A stretch of DNA of 64,000 bases. Source: Roseivirga thermotolerans. Its GTDB lineage: Bacteria; Bacteroidota; Bacteroidia; Cytophagales; Cyclobacteriaceae. The stretch spans positions 124,001 through 188,000 of the forward strand of contig NZ_BNAG01000003.1 of assembly GCF_014653175.1 (NCBI RefSeq), in the 5' to 3' direction. Below are positions 43,605 to 53,260 of this stretch, in pieces; position 1 is the first letter of the stretch, and every line of letters starts with the position of its first letter. A model generated the notes under the pieces. It searched no databases. It worked only from the letters and a program-made list of their open reading frames with translations, and was not told the origin of the DNA. The translations under genes were made by a program, and so were the position numbers.

Positions 43605-46202
43605 ATGTCAAATAAATTAACACTCATACTTTTAGCGAGCCTGCTCCACACAGGTATTCTCGCTCAGGGCATCAAAGGAAATATTAAGGACAACGAGGGT
43701 AATGTATTGCCCTTCGCATCCATTTATGTGAAGCAAGCCGGAACAGGCACCAGTTCCAACATGGAAGGCGACTACGAGCTAAGGCTGCCTCGTGGAAACT
43801 ATGAAGTCACTTTTCAGTTTATGGGCTTTGCCTCTCAAACCCACCAGATAGCCGTGGGGAGTGGGTTCACAACCCTCAATATTGTTTTAAAACCGCAAGT
43901 TTACGAGCTCCCTACCTTTGTGGTTTCCGGTAAGGCAGAAGACCCTTCCTATACCATCATGCGTAAAGCCATTGCCAAGGCGAGCTATCACCTCAATCAG
44001 GTAGATAGTTTTTCGGCAGAAGTGTATATGAAGGGAACAGGGCAACTTACACAAGTGCCGTGGTTTTTGAGAAAAACACTCGAAAAAGAAGGGGTAGATA
44101 CCAGCCGTGTTTTCACTTCCGAATCAGTTAGCGAGATTAGATTCAAACGGCCAAATGCCTTTTCAGAAAAAGTGATTTCGGTAAGGGCCTCGGGCCAAGA
44201 CTTAGACAATGCCAACCCCAATGCCTACATTAATAGCAGTTTTTATTTTCCTAAGGTGGTAGATGCCATTTCGCCACTTCACCCCAGGGCTTTTTCTTAT
44301 TATAAATTTGAATATCAGGGCAGCTTTAAGGAACGCGGATACGAGATTAACAAAATTAAAGTAACGCCAAGGTCAAAAGGCGATCAGGTGTTTGAAGGCG
44401 AAATTTACATACGCGAAGACTTTTGGAATATTCACTCCCTTGACCTGAAAACTTCTCTTTATGGTTTCGAAATACGAATTCAATCCATTTATGCACCTGT
44501 TGAAGAAGAGGTATGGATGCCAGTTACTCAACAGCTCGATTTTTATGGGAAAATATTTGGTATAGGTGGCAAGTACACTTATCTGGCTTCTCTCTCCAAT
44601 TATGCCATTGTTCCCAATCCTGATCTGGATGCCACTGTGGTTCTGGTGGATGAGAAAATACAGCCTGCCCCGGAAGAAATAGAGGCCATCAAGAAGAAAG
44701 AGTTAGATCAGGGGATGAAGGAGGTCTTTGAGGAGGAGAAGGAAGTGTCGCGGAAGCAGTTCCGCAAAATGATGAAGGAATATGAAAAGCAAGAGTTAGA
44801 GGCCACCAAAGAACCGGATGTAATTTCCAGCTACTCTTATAAAATTGACTCCACAGCAGCAAAAAGAGACTCCCTTTATTGGGAGAGAATACGCCCGGTT
44901 CCGCTTACCTCTAAGGAACTGGTAAGCTACCAGAAAGATGACAGCACCTACGTGGCTGAAAAAGAAAAGGCAGAGCAAGATTCGGCCAAAGTAAAGAACG
45001 GAGAGCGTTTTGAGCTGGGCAATATACTTGTGGGCGGATATTATAAATTGGGCAAACGTCTTCGATTCGATTTTGAAGGCTTTTTGCCACATACAAACTA
45101 CAACACCGTAGAGGGGCTTAACTTCACGTTTACAGGCAATTTTCATTGGAGAAACGATACCACCACGCGCCTGCGTATTTACCCATTTGTGCGCTATGGA
45201 TTTTCCGGTAAGGATTTATATACCAAAGTACATACTGTTTTTGGTGTTGGAGAAAGAGAGCAGCGCAGCACTTTCAGGCTCAATGGCGGTCGATACATAG
45301 AACAGTTCAATCCGGGTATAGTAAACCCGTTGATCAATTCATGGGTCACATTGGTCAATAAGGTGAATTACATGCAGCTCTACGAAAAGGACTTTGCAGA
45401 ACTGAGCTGGGCAAGACGCTTTAATTACCGTCACACAGTAAGCGCTAAGGTGCAATGGGCCAGCCGATCTGATCTCGTCAATACCACTGACTACAGTTTC
45501 GTGAAGGATAATGAACGCTTTTTCAGACCCAACAAACCTGTGAATGAAGAAGTGCTTATAGGTAGTTTCAATAATGCCAGAGCTATGGATTTTGAGGTAA
45601 ACTATAGAGTAAGGCCCTGGTTGAAGTTTAGAAAGTATAACGGGCGTCTGATACCCTTGACACAGAGCGCACCGGAATTCCGGCTATCATATAAAAAGGG
45701 GCTAGATGGAATATTAGATAGTGAAGTAGACTATGACCAGTTGGAATTAGGGCTTATAACCCGCTTTAACATGGGGGTTAGGGCATCTGTAGACTTAGAG
45801 GTGGAAGCCGGTAAGTTCTTAAACAACAACTCATTAGAGTTTATGGATTTTAAGCACTTTAGAGGTAACCGAATGCTTTTTGTTCCGATGGATGTGACCG
45901 GGGGATATCGGTTGCTAGACTATTACCGACACAGCACCCGCGAAGAGTACGTTTCTGTGTTATCGCACATTCGCTTTAGAAAATTATTATTCACCCATAT
46001 TCCGGCATTAAGACTTACCGGGGTAAAGGAGAACCTATTTGTGAACTACCTGCATACGCCATCGTCAGACAATTACATGGAGGTAGGCTATACTATAGAT
46101 AATCTTTTGCGCGTGCTTAGGGTCGAATTCATTCAGTCGTTTCAAGGTTGGAAGGCTCGCGAGTTTGGGGTAAGAATTGGAGTATCGTCCCTTTTCCAAT
46201 AA
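43605..46202 (+). CDS. DUF5686 outer-membrane protein with carboxypeptidase-regulatory-like domain
   Basis: The 865-residue protein has a signal peptide (SLLHTGILAQ), a carboxypeptidase-regulatory-like domain (about 20-110: GIKGNIKDNEGNVLPFASIYV, FMGFASQTHQI) and a long DUF5686 region (MRKAIAKASYHLNQVDSFSAEVYMKG) that ends in a probable beta barrel (last residues VRIGVSSLFQ). A lysine/glutamate-rich charged insert lies at about 360-460. The family is typical of the Bacteroidota outer membrane; function is unknown. It is a single gene. Confidence 0.88.
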   Translation: MSNKLTLILLASLLHTGILAQGIKGNIKDNEGNVLPFASIYVKQAGTGTSSNMEGDYELRLPRGNYEVTFQFMGFASQTHQIAVGSGFTTLNIVLKPQVYELPTFVVSGKAEDPSYTIMRKAIAKASYHLNQVDSFSAEVYMKGTGQLTQVPWFLRKTLEKEGVDTSRVFTSESVSEIRFKRPNAFSEKVISVRASGQDLDNANPNAYINSSFYFPKVVDAISPLHPRAFSYYKFEYQGSFKERGYEINKIKVTPRSKGDQVFEGEIYIREDFWNIHSLDLKTSLYGFEIRIQSIYAPVEEEVWMPVTQQLDFYGKIFGIGGKYTYLASLSNYAIVPNPDLDATVVLVDEKIQPAPEEIEAIKKKELDQGMKEVFEEEKEVSRKQFRKMMKEYEKQELEATKEPDVISSYSYKIDSTAAKRDSLYWERIRPVPLTSKELVSYQKDDSTYVAEKEKAEQDSAKVKNGERFELGNILVGGYYKLGKRLRFDFEGFLPHTNYNTVEGLNFTFTGNFHWRNDTTTRLRIYPFVRYGFSGKDLYTKVHTVFGVGEREQRSTFRLNGGRYIEQFNPGIVNPLINSWVTLVNKVNYMQLYEKDFAELSWARRFNYRHTVSAKVQWASRSDLVNTTDYSFVKDNERFFRPNKPVNEEVLIGSFNNARAMDFEVNYRVRPWLKFRKYNGRLIPLTQSAPEFRLSYKKGLDGILDSEVDYDQLELGLITRFNMGVRASVDLEVEAGKFLNNNSLEFMDFKHFRGNRMLFVPMDVTGGYRLLDYYRHSTREEYVSVLSHIRFRKLLFTHIPALRLTGVKENLFVNYLHTPSSDNYMEVGYTIDNLLRVLRVEFIQSFQGWKAREFGVRIGVSSLFQ

Positions 46203-46308
46203 TCAACTAGACTAAAAGTGTTTTTTGCCTCTGGCCGTATTGTGTTAGGCAATGTTTGCTTTAAAACTAATTAATTAGTTAATTAACTATTAACTTAATT
46301 TTAAAGCC

Positions 46309-46962
46309 ATGTCATATCAACGAAACCGCCCAGGACAAGAGGTGAGTGCCGGCTCAATGGCCGATATTGCCTTTCTTTTACTTATTTTCTTTTTGGTTAC
46401 CACGCAAATTCTCAACGATAAGGGTTTGCCTATGGTGTTACCACCGAAGACATTGCCTGTCGATACTCCCATCAATGAGCGCAATATTCTTAAGATTCAG
46501 GTCAACTCGCTCGATCGGATTATGGTAGAAGACAAAGAGTTGCATGATATTTCGACTCTCAGAAATATCGTGTACGACTTTGTGCTCAACTTTGGAAGGC
46601 CCAACACCAACAAAGTAGTCGATGGCATGAGCGATGTGGAGGTATTCAATAGTCTTCCACCGGCTATGAAACAATACATCAGGCAAAACTTAGAGAGTAA
46701 AACCTCATCGGATGGGCCCAGTAAGGCCATTGTATCTATAAAGACAGACAGGGGCAGTAGCTATAGCAAATACATAGAAATAATGGATGAGGTTTTTGCC
46801 GCTTATTACCGCATATATGGAGAGCGTGTGGGGCTTAGTGCCGAAGACTACAGAAAGTTGAACAGGAACTATCCGGAGCAGCGCTATTTATACGAGAAAG
46901 GCAAGCAAGGAATAAACAAAGCCGTTTCTTTGGCCGATCCCAGTAAACAAGGGGATGGCTGA
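46309..46962 (+). CDS. ExbD/TolR family biopolymer transport protein
   Basis: A 217-residue protein with one membrane helix (MADIAFLLLIFFLVTTQI) containing the proton-path Asp19, and a periplasmic domain. Such proteins work with ExbB/TolQ to power TonB or Tol systems or, in this phylum, gliding and secretion. It has no ExbB neighbour here, which is unusual, and the C-terminal about 60 residues extend past the usual fold. Confidence 0.85.
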   Translation: MSYQRNRPGQEVSAGSMADIAFLLLIFFLVTTQILNDKGLPMVLPPKTLPVDTPINERNILKIQVNSLDRIMVEDKELHDISTLRNIVYDFVLNFGRPNTNKVVDGMSDVEVFNSLPPAMKQYIRQNLESKTSSDGPSKAIVSIKTDRGSSYSKYIEIMDEVFAAYYRIYGERVGLSAEDYRKLNRNYPEQRYLYEKGKQGINKAVSLADPSKQGDG

Positions 46963-47043
46963 TAGGTTACTCTGGCCACCTTAAAGCTCATTTTTGTCTT
47001 TATTAAGTAGCTCAATTACTTTACTTTCGCAAAAAAGAGAAAA

Positions 47044-47658
47044 ATGAGAAAAGCAGCTTTATCCCTCCTTTTTGCCTTTGTAGCACTGGCAGTTCTGGGT
47101 CAGAACGATTTTAAAGAAGGGGTACATTACGATATTGTATCAGACAAAAAGTCAGAATCGCCCGTTGTTACCGAGTTTTTCTCTCTCTTCTGTGGCCATT
47201 GCTTTCAGTTTGAACCTTTAATTGATACACTGGTAAAGGCATTGCCCAGCAGTGTTAATTTCGAAAAGTCTCATGTAGATTATATTCCACGCGACAATAA
47301 GCCGGTGAGTTTTGGCATTGTAAAGGCGTTTATTGTGATGGGAGATTTAGGAAGGCAAAAGGAGTTGTCTGAAAAGTTTTTCACGGCTATACATCTGGGC
47401 AAAGAACCTATCGATACAGAGAGTGAAATTAGACAGATTTTTATTGAAAGCGGAGTTTCGGCCGATGAGTTCGACAGACGCTATTCCAGCCAGGAGGTAG
47501 TGCAAAGAGCTGAGAAAATGGCTGCCCTATGGGTAGACCGTCAAATATCAAGCGTTCCCACTATTGTGGTGAACGATAAGTATAAAATCAATATGTCGGC
47601 CTTGAGTAATATGGAGCAACTTATCGCTCTCACCAAACAACTGCTTAAGAAGCCTTAA
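47044..47658 (+). CDS. DsbA family periplasmic thiol oxidoreductase
   Basis: A 204-residue protein with signal peptide (FAFVALAVLGQ) and a DsbA fold: active site Cys50-Gly-His-Cys53 in FCGHCFQFEPL and the cis-proline loop SSVPTIVVNDKY. The C-P-H-C of classical DsbA is C-G-H-C here, as in more reducing thioredoxin-like members. It may form disulfides in exported proteins, including the four-Cys peptides of the window, although it is 8 kb away. No DsbB or VKOR gene is adjacent. Confidence 0.88.
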   Translation: MRKAALSLLFAFVALAVLGQNDFKEGVHYDIVSDKKSESPVVTEFFSLFCGHCFQFEPLIDTLVKALPSSVNFEKSHVDYIPRDNKPVSFGIVKAFIVMGDLGRQKELSEKFFTAIHLGKEPIDTESEIRQIFIESGVSADEFDRRYSSQEVVQRAEKMAALWVDRQISSVPTIVVNDKYKINMSALSNMEQLIALTKQLLKKP

Positions 47659-47727
47659 TCGTCCACTCACAAAATAGCCATTGCAGCTTAGCAATTCTTC
47701 ATTCAATTTGAGGCAAACCTTAAATTC

Positions 47728-49893
47728 ATGAAGAAGCTATTTTTTCTTTTGCTTATTGCTCTTGCCTTTGCTTGCGAACCGAAGACCTCGGAAGAAGTTG
47801 AACGGTGGGAAGAGCAGGCTGCCCGTGTTGAGATTATTCGTGACGACTTTGGAATTCCACACATCTATGGTAAGTCTGATGCAGATGCGGTGTTTGGAAT
47901 GCTATACGCCCAATGCGAAGATGATTTTCCCAGGGTAGAACGAAATTACTATTGGGCCATTGGTCGTCTTGCTGAAGTTGAAGGTGAGCAAGCCCTATAT
48001 AGCGATTTGCGTGCCCGTCTATACATGACAATCGATGAAGCCAAAGCTCACTACGAAAGCGCACCCGATTGGCTAAAGGAATTATGCCAGGCCTATGCCG
48101 ATGGTATTAACTACTATTTACATACTCATCCGGAAGTAAAACCAAAAGTGCTCACCCGCTTCGAACCATGGTTCCCGATGTTTTTCTTTGAAGGGTCAAT
48201 AGGTGGCGATATCGAAAGCGTGTCTACTCGCAGTATCGCTTCATTTTATGGCGAAAATGAGGCAACGGCTTTAGCCGATTGGGAAGAACCAGCCGGATTT
48301 CTCGAAGAGCCAAAGGGTTCTAATGGATTTGCCCTGGCAGGTAATCTGACCGCCTCAGGCAATGCAATGTTGCTTATTAACCCTCACACGAGCTTCTATT
48401 TTAGAGGTGAATCTCAGGTGGTTAGTGAAGAAGGGCTCAACGCCTACGGGGCCACTACCTGGGGGCAGTTTTTCATATATCAGGGGTTCAACGAAAAGAA
48501 TGGTTGGATGCATACTTCTACCCGCGTAGATTTTAAAGACGATTTTTTAGAAACGGTGGAAGAGCGCAATGGCAAGCTTCAATACAAATATGGCGATGAG
48601 TGGAGAGACGTTTGGACATCTGAAGTAACCTTAAAGTACAAAGATGGAGACGAAATGAAAGAAAAGACCTTCCCTCTTTATCGTACCCATCATGGCCCTA
48701 TTACCGGCAAGTCTGGCGATAAGTGGGTGGCTACCGCGCTCAATTGGGAGCCAGTGGATGCACTCATTCAGTCTTTCAACCGAACCAAGACAAACAACCA
48801 TGAAGAGTTTTGGGAAATGATGAAGATCAGAAGAAATTCTTCGAACAATACGGTATATGCAGATGCAGATGGAAATATAGCCTACTATCATGGGGACTTC
48901 ATTCCAAAGCGCGATCCGCAATTTGATTATTCTCGTCCGGTTGATGGTTCAGATCCAAGAACAGACTGGCAAGGAATGCATAGCCTGGATGAGATCATTA
49001 CCATAGTAAATCCGGGCAATGGCTGGATTCAGAACTGTAATTCTACTCCGTTTACGGCAGCGGCAGAGTTTAGCCCTAAACAAGAAGACTATCCATACTA
49101 CATGGCTCCCGATGAGGAGAATTTCAGAGGAATTCATGCCGTTCGTGTGCTTAGCCAAGCCAAAGATGTGACCCTGGACGGTCTTATTGAGCTGGCCTAC
49201 GATCCGTATATTCCCGCCTTTGAGAAGGTGATTCCGGCATTGGTAGCTGCTCTGGAACGCAACTCCGCTAAGAAGCAGCAGCACATGGAGGCATATAATA
49301 TTCTGAAAAACTGGGATTTTGCTACCGGCAAAGAGTCCGTGGCAATGACCCTTGCTCAGTTTTATGGCAATGCCTATTACCGAAGTGGTGAGGTGCCAAG
49401 AGAAGGTAATGGTATGGAACGTTTTGAGCACCTGGCCACCGGAGTTTCTGACTCCAAGAAGATTGAAATATTTGAAACTGCCCTGGCAGAAATTGAAAAG
49501 GATTTTGGAACCTGGAAACTCCCTTGGGGAGAGTATAATCGCTTTCAGCGATTATCGGGAGAAATAGATCTGGAGTATGACGATGACCAACCGAGCATAG
49601 CTGTTGGCTTGGCTTCCGGCCGCTGGGGGGCGTTGGCTTCTTTTGGTGCCCGGTCGTATGACACCAGAAAGATTTATGGCTCCTCGGGCAACAGCTTTGT
49701 AGCTGTGGTTGAGTTTGGAGATAAGGTGAAAGCCAAAAGTATTCTGGCCGGAGGCCAAAGCAACGATCCAAATTCACCTCACTTCTATGATCAGGCACAG
49801 CGCTATGCCGATATTAAGTTTAAAGATGTGGCCTTTTATAAAGAAGATGTGCTAAAGAGAGCAGAGGAGACGTATAGACCAGGTAAAAGGTAA
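47728..49893 (+). CDS. Penicillin acylase family lipoprotein
   Basis: A 721-residue Ntn-hydrolase precursor. The signal has a lipobox (AFAC, Cys16). The alpha subunit is followed by the autocatalytic site KGSNGFALAG, where Ser198 would become the N-terminal nucleophile of the beta subunit; GHEGNSTPFTAA-like sequence (QNCNSTPFTAAAEF) and WEPVDALIQSFNRTKTNNHEEFWE are typical for the family. Members hydrolyse amide bonds of beta-lactams, acyl-homoserine lactones or N-acyl amino acids; the substrate is not predictable. It converges on the permease array. Confidence 0.88.
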   Translation: MKKLFFLLLIALAFACEPKTSEEVERWEEQAARVEIIRDDFGIPHIYGKSDADAVFGMLYAQCEDDFPRVERNYYWAIGRLAEVEGEQALYSDLRARLYMTIDEAKAHYESAPDWLKELCQAYADGINYYLHTHPEVKPKVLTRFEPWFPMFFFEGSIGGDIESVSTRSIASFYGENEATALADWEEPAGFLEEPKGSNGFALAGNLTASGNAMLLINPHTSFYFRGESQVVSEEGLNAYGATTWGQFFIYQGFNEKNGWMHTSTRVDFKDDFLETVEERNGKLQYKYGDEWRDVWTSEVTLKYKDGDEMKEKTFPLYRTHHGPITGKSGDKWVATALNWEPVDALIQSFNRTKTNNHEEFWEMMKIRRNSSNNTVYADADGNIAYYHGDFIPKRDPQFDYSRPVDGSDPRTDWQGMHSLDEIITIVNPGNGWIQNCNSTPFTAAAEFSPKQEDYPYYMAPDEENFRGIHAVRVLSQAKDVTLDGLIELAYDPYIPAFEKVIPALVAALERNSAKKQQHMEAYNILKNWDFATGKESVAMTLAQFYGNAYYRSGEVPREGNGMERFEHLATGVSDSKKIEIFETALAEIEKDFGTWKLPWGEYNRFQRLSGEIDLEYDDDQPSIAVGLASGRWGALASFGARSYDTRKIYGSSGNSFVAVVEFGDKVKAKSILAGGQSNDPNSPHFYDQAQRYADIKFKDVAFYKEDVLKRAEETYRPGKR

Positions 49894-49903
49894 TTGGTTG
49901 AAC

Positions 49904-49949
49904 AGAAAACAGAAATCGGTGAGGCATATCGTGCTGATTTCTGTTTTCT
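49904..49949. terminator. Bidirectional terminator, 14-base stem
   Basis: AGAAAACAGAAATC (49904-49917) pairs perfectly with GATTTCTGTTTTCT (49936-49949) between convergent genes; both strands end in a T-rich tract. Confidence 0.9.
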
Positions 49950-49954
49950 AACAA

Positions 49955-52621
49955 CTATTCGGTACGCAGATTCTTCACCGGATTGGCAACTACAGCTCTG
50001 ATAGAATGATAGCTGACCGTTAACCAGGCCACCACAAGTGCCAATGTTCCACCAATAACAAAGGAGACCCAGGTATCGAGCATTTCTATACGATAGGCAA
50101 AACTTCCGAGCCATTGCCCCATTACCCAAACAGATGCAGGAATAGCAAGAAGCAGCGAAATGGCAATGAGTTTATTAAAGTCTTTCAACAGTAGCCAAAC
50201 CACCACTTGCGAACTGGCTCCCAACACTTTTCGTACTCCAATTTCCTTAATTCGGTTGCCAATCATGAAAGTGGCCAGACCAAATAAGCCAATACAGGCT
50301 ATCCATATGGCAATACCAGTAAATACCATGAACATATCTCCAGAGCGTTGTTCCGCTTCATAGAGTGCCGAAAGATCGGAATCAAGAAAGCTGTAAACGA
50401 ATGTTTGGTTGGGGGCTATTTCCTGCCATAGTTTTTCTACCTGGGCTACAATGGTGGCTCCTTGGTTAGTCGATGTTTTTAGGGCTATGGCTCCTATGTT
50501 TCCACCTTGAGAGCTTTCGCGGCTAAAGATGGCCATAGGGGTTATTTCTGTGTGGAGCGATTTGTAGTTATAATCGCTAATTACCCCAACTACTTCATAA
50601 GTAATGTCGCCTTGAGGGTTGTTGGCCCCTTGAACGTTTACAATACGCTGACCGATAGGGCTGTGCTCTATGCCCAGTGCTCTGGTGGCGCTTTCATTGA
50701 GAATAAGCGCCAATGTATCCTGAAAGTCTTTGGAAAAGCCTCTTCCCTTGGCCAGTTTAATGCCCATGGTTTCTATATAGTCTTCATCGAACACCGCACA
50801 ATTCAGGGCTATAGATTCGTTGGTTCCTGCCGGCCTGAACGAGGCTCCGTAGTAAAAACCTGTTCCGGGCATGGCTGAGGTAAGTCCTACCTTGCTCACT
50901 CCGGGTATAGCTTCTAATTCGTTTTTAAAGGTGGTAAGGTCGGGGATGCCAAAAGCACGCGATAACACCAGAACATTTTCACGGTCGAATCCAAGGTTTC
51001 TTTTTTGCAGGTATTGCATTTGCTGGCCAACAATGAGTGTTGAACAAATGAGTACGATGGATACGAAAAACTGAAAAACAACCAGCCCGTTGCGTATCCA
51101 ATATCCTTGCTGACTCTTAATGAGTTTGCCTTTGAGCACCACTACCGGTTTAAAAGAAGAGAGTACAAATGCCGGATATGTTCCGGCAAGAATGCCAAGA
51201 CCAAAGCTGGCAACCAGAGCCAGCCCTATGTTTAATGGAGAGGCAAAGGTTAAAAGGCTGATTTCTTTGTCCAGATAGGTGTTGAAAGGTGGTAGTGCCA
51301 GGTAAATCAGTAGTATGCCAATGAGCATACTTACTATGCTCACCACCACAGATTCTATGATAAACTGACTTACTAGCTGTTTTTTCTCAGAGCCCAGCAC
51401 TTTTCTAATGCCCACTTCTTTGGCACGTTCTGTAGAACGGGCGGTGGCCAGATTGATGAAGTTAATGGCGGCCAGTATTACAATGAAAACAGCGATGGAA
51501 AAGAATATATAGATATAGGTGATGTTTCCGTTGGGTTCGAATTCACCCTCTAAATGAGATTTTAGGTGAATGTCTTCAATGGGTTGCAGAAAGTAACGAT
51601 AACCGTTGCCGCTGGCTGTATAGTCTTCAAATGAGATGCGTTGCTCTCTTTCAATTTGGCCGGCTGCATACTTTTCTACCACTTCTTTCATTTTTTGGTT
51701 AACAGTGGCAGGTGCTACTCCTTCCGACAGTTTCAGGTAGTTGTATACAGAGAAGTTAACGTAGTTTGGTTGTTGGAAGAAGGGCAGCCCTTCCAGGTTG
51801 ACAAGGAAATCGAATTTGAAGTGAGTGTTTTTAGGGGTGTTTTCTACCACACCGGAAACCTCTAAGTCGCCAATATCCGTTTGCAGTATTTTACCAATGG
51901 GAGACTCCGTGCCGAAATATTTTAAGGCCATTCGCTCAGAAATAAGCACTGAGTTGGCCGTATTAAAGATATTCTGCCGATTGCCCTGTAGAAGCTTTAT
52001 GCCAAAGAAATCTAAAAAATTGGCTTCTCCGGCTATAATGTCGTTTTCCAGAAAGGTTTCGTTGTTGTAAGTAACGTTGGTGCCAAATCCGGCCGGGAAA
52101 ATGCGGGTAAATTCCTCAATTTCAGGAAAATCTCTCGTTGCCTGCTCGGCCATTGAGTAAGGTGTAATGGCATAGTGCGAGGTATGGTCAGGATATATTC
52201 TGTCTAAGGCAAGCCGGTAGGTTCGTTCGTAGTCAGGGTGATAGTTGTCAAAATTGGTTTCGCTATTTACATACAATAATAGAATGCCACAGACCGCAAT
52301 ACTAACTGCCAGGCCACCTATGTTTATGGCCGTGTAAAGTTTATTTTTCAACAAGTTGCGAAGTGCTAGTTTGGTGTTGATTTTAAACATGTCGTAAAAA
52401 ATTGAGTTGTCGATGAGTTTAAGCCTTTTGAGTACAGAGGGTCTGATCATTTTAAGAACCTCTTGTTTGTAAATAACCGATGCTTTCCGTTTCCCCAGCT
52501 GTTCCACGTTGTAGTAAAACTCTTCTTCCAAATCGCCCTGCAACTCATCAAAGAGCTGCTCTTTGCAAAGCCATCGGAAGAGCCTAACGTAAAACGATGG
52601 GGGAGAAATTTTACCAGGCAT
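49955..52621 (-). CDS. FtsX/MacB-type ABC permease with N-terminal prefix domain (permease 1)
   Basis: About 888 residues from the ATG at 52621 (MPGKISPPSF), which overlaps the 3' end of its PadR gene by 11 bases. Order: an N-terminal prefix (1-75, RLFRWLCKEQLFDELQGDLEEEFYY), a first helix (LYTAINIGGLAVSIAVCGILL), a MacB-like periplasmic domain, three FtsX helices (YIFFSIAVFIVILAAINFINLATARSTERAKEVGIRKVLG), then a second copy ending NPVKNLRTE. This is a self-contained tandem permease with no ATPase gene nearby. Relatives are implicated in peptide or lipid efflux and envelope stress; the substrate is unknown. Confidence 0.88.
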   Translation of the reverse strand: MPGKISPPSFYVRLFRWLCKEQLFDELQGDLEEEFYYNVEQLGKRKASVIYKQEVLKMIRPSVLKRLKLIDNSIFYDMFKINTKLALRNLLKNKLYTAINIGGLAVSIAVCGILLLYVNSETNFDNYHPDYERTYRLALDRIYPDHTSHYAITPYSMAEQATRDFPEIEEFTRIFPAGFGTNVTYNNETFLENDIIAGEANFLDFFGIKLLQGNRQNIFNTANSVLISERMALKYFGTESPIGKILQTDIGDLEVSGVVENTPKNTHFKFDFLVNLEGLPFFQQPNYVNFSVYNYLKLSEGVAPATVNQKMKEVVEKYAAGQIEREQRISFEDYTASGNGYRYFLQPIEDIHLKSHLEGEFEPNGNITYIYIFFSIAVFIVILAAINFINLATARSTERAKEVGIRKVLGSEKKQLVSQFIIESVVVSIVSMLIGILLIYLALPPFNTYLDKEISLLTFASPLNIGLALVASFGLGILAGTYPAFVLSSFKPVVVLKGKLIKSQQGYWIRNGLVVFQFFVSIVLICSTLIVGQQMQYLQKRNLGFDRENVLVLSRAFGIPDLTTFKNELEAIPGVSKVGLTSAMPGTGFYYGASFRPAGTNESIALNCAVFDEDYIETMGIKLAKGRGFSKDFQDTLALILNESATRALGIEHSPIGQRIVNVQGANNPQGDITYEVVGVISDYNYKSLHTEITPMAIFSRESSQGGNIGAIALKTSTNQGATIVAQVEKLWQEIAPNQTFVYSFLDSDLSALYEAEQRSGDMFMVFTGIAIWIACIGLFGLATFMIGNRIKEIGVRKVLGASSQVVVWLLLKDFNKLIAISLLLAIPASVWVMGQWLGSFAYRIEMLDTWVSFVIGGTLALVVAWLTVSYHSIRAVVANPVKNLRTE

Positions 52622-52952
52622 ATTGCAGTTCCAATCGAACATCGGGAATCTGATTCCACAGCCTGTCACGTGTTGCTTTTGCTTCTATGAGTGCTTCTTT
52701 GCCCTTATTGGTAACCTCATAATACCGCTTGGGTCTTCCGCCACGAGCTTCGTTGGTTTCCCCTTGTTTAGAGCTTAGTAAACCTTTGTCTTCCAGGCGA
52801 CTAAGGGCTGTGTGCAAAGCCCCACGGCTAATCTGCCTGCCCCCCTGTTTGTTGATCTCCTGCTTTATAGTTACCCCGTAAGCGTTGTCTCCCAATACCA
52901 AAATGGTGAGCAGCGCCAATTCCTCGAATTCACCAAGATTTGTCCCTTTCAT
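52611..52952 (-). CDS. PadR family transcriptional regulator 1
   Basis: A 113-residue winged HTH of the PadR-s1 type: LGEFEELALLTILVLGDNAYGVTIKQEI, recognition helix ISRGALHTALSRLEDKGLLSS and RGGRPKRYYEVTNKGKEAL. It is followed by permease 1 with overlapping ends, so it almost certainly controls that gene. Two palindromes TCTA-N5-TAGA stand 10 and 43 bases before the ATG. Confidence 0.92.
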   Translation of the reverse strand: MKGTNLGEFEELALLTILVLGDNAYGVTIKQEINKQGGRQISRGALHTALSRLEDKGLLSSKQGETNEARGGRPKRYYEVTNKGKEALIEAKATRDRLWNQIPDVRLELQYAW

Positions 52953-52961
52953 AGTATCAAG

Positions 52962-53009
52962 TTCTAATTTGTAGACGAATATAGTTAAATAAAGTTCTAA
53001 AATGTAGAC
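52962..53009 (-). promoter_or_regulatory. Double operator of PadR 1
   Basis: TTCTAATTTGTAGAC (52962-52976) and TTCTAAAATGTAGAC (52995-53009), both with arms TCTA and TAGA around five bases, are spaced 33 bases start to start. A -7-like TATATTCG (minus strand, 52976-52983) lies between them. Confidence 0.65.
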
Positions 53010-53045
53010 TTGATGCTGATTAGATAATTTGAGGATTTGTTGATT

Positions 53046-53260
53046 AATCTAACCTGAGTTCGATGTAAGGAAGTAGTAAAATGTCCCCCTTAGGACGTCA
53101 TTGCAGAATTTTCCTCTGAAAACTTTACATACGCAAAGGAAAATATCCGCAATCTCATTTAGGCTCTGTTGAGATACCGGATAAAACAGGCCTTTTTGAG
53201 AGTTTAAGGCCTGTTTTTCCGGCATAACGTTCTTTTCTTACACGGAACTCAGGTTAATCT
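53046..53260. mobile_element. MITE-like element with terminal inverted repeats and target duplication
   Basis: AACCTGAGTTCGATGTAAG (53051-53069) is repeated in inverse orientation at 53237-53255 with two mismatches, enclosing a 205-base element without a reading frame. AATCT flanks it on both sides (53046-53050 and 53256-53260), a five-base target duplication. It is inserted at the stop codon of permease 2 and supplies a hairpin terminator. Confidence 0.6.
53183..53217 (-). terminator. Terminator of the PadR 2 operon, inside the MITE-like element
   Basis: AAAACAGGCC (53183-53192) pairs with GGCCTGTTTT (53208-53217), perfect over ten bases, with T-rich flanks on both strands. Confidence 0.8.
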
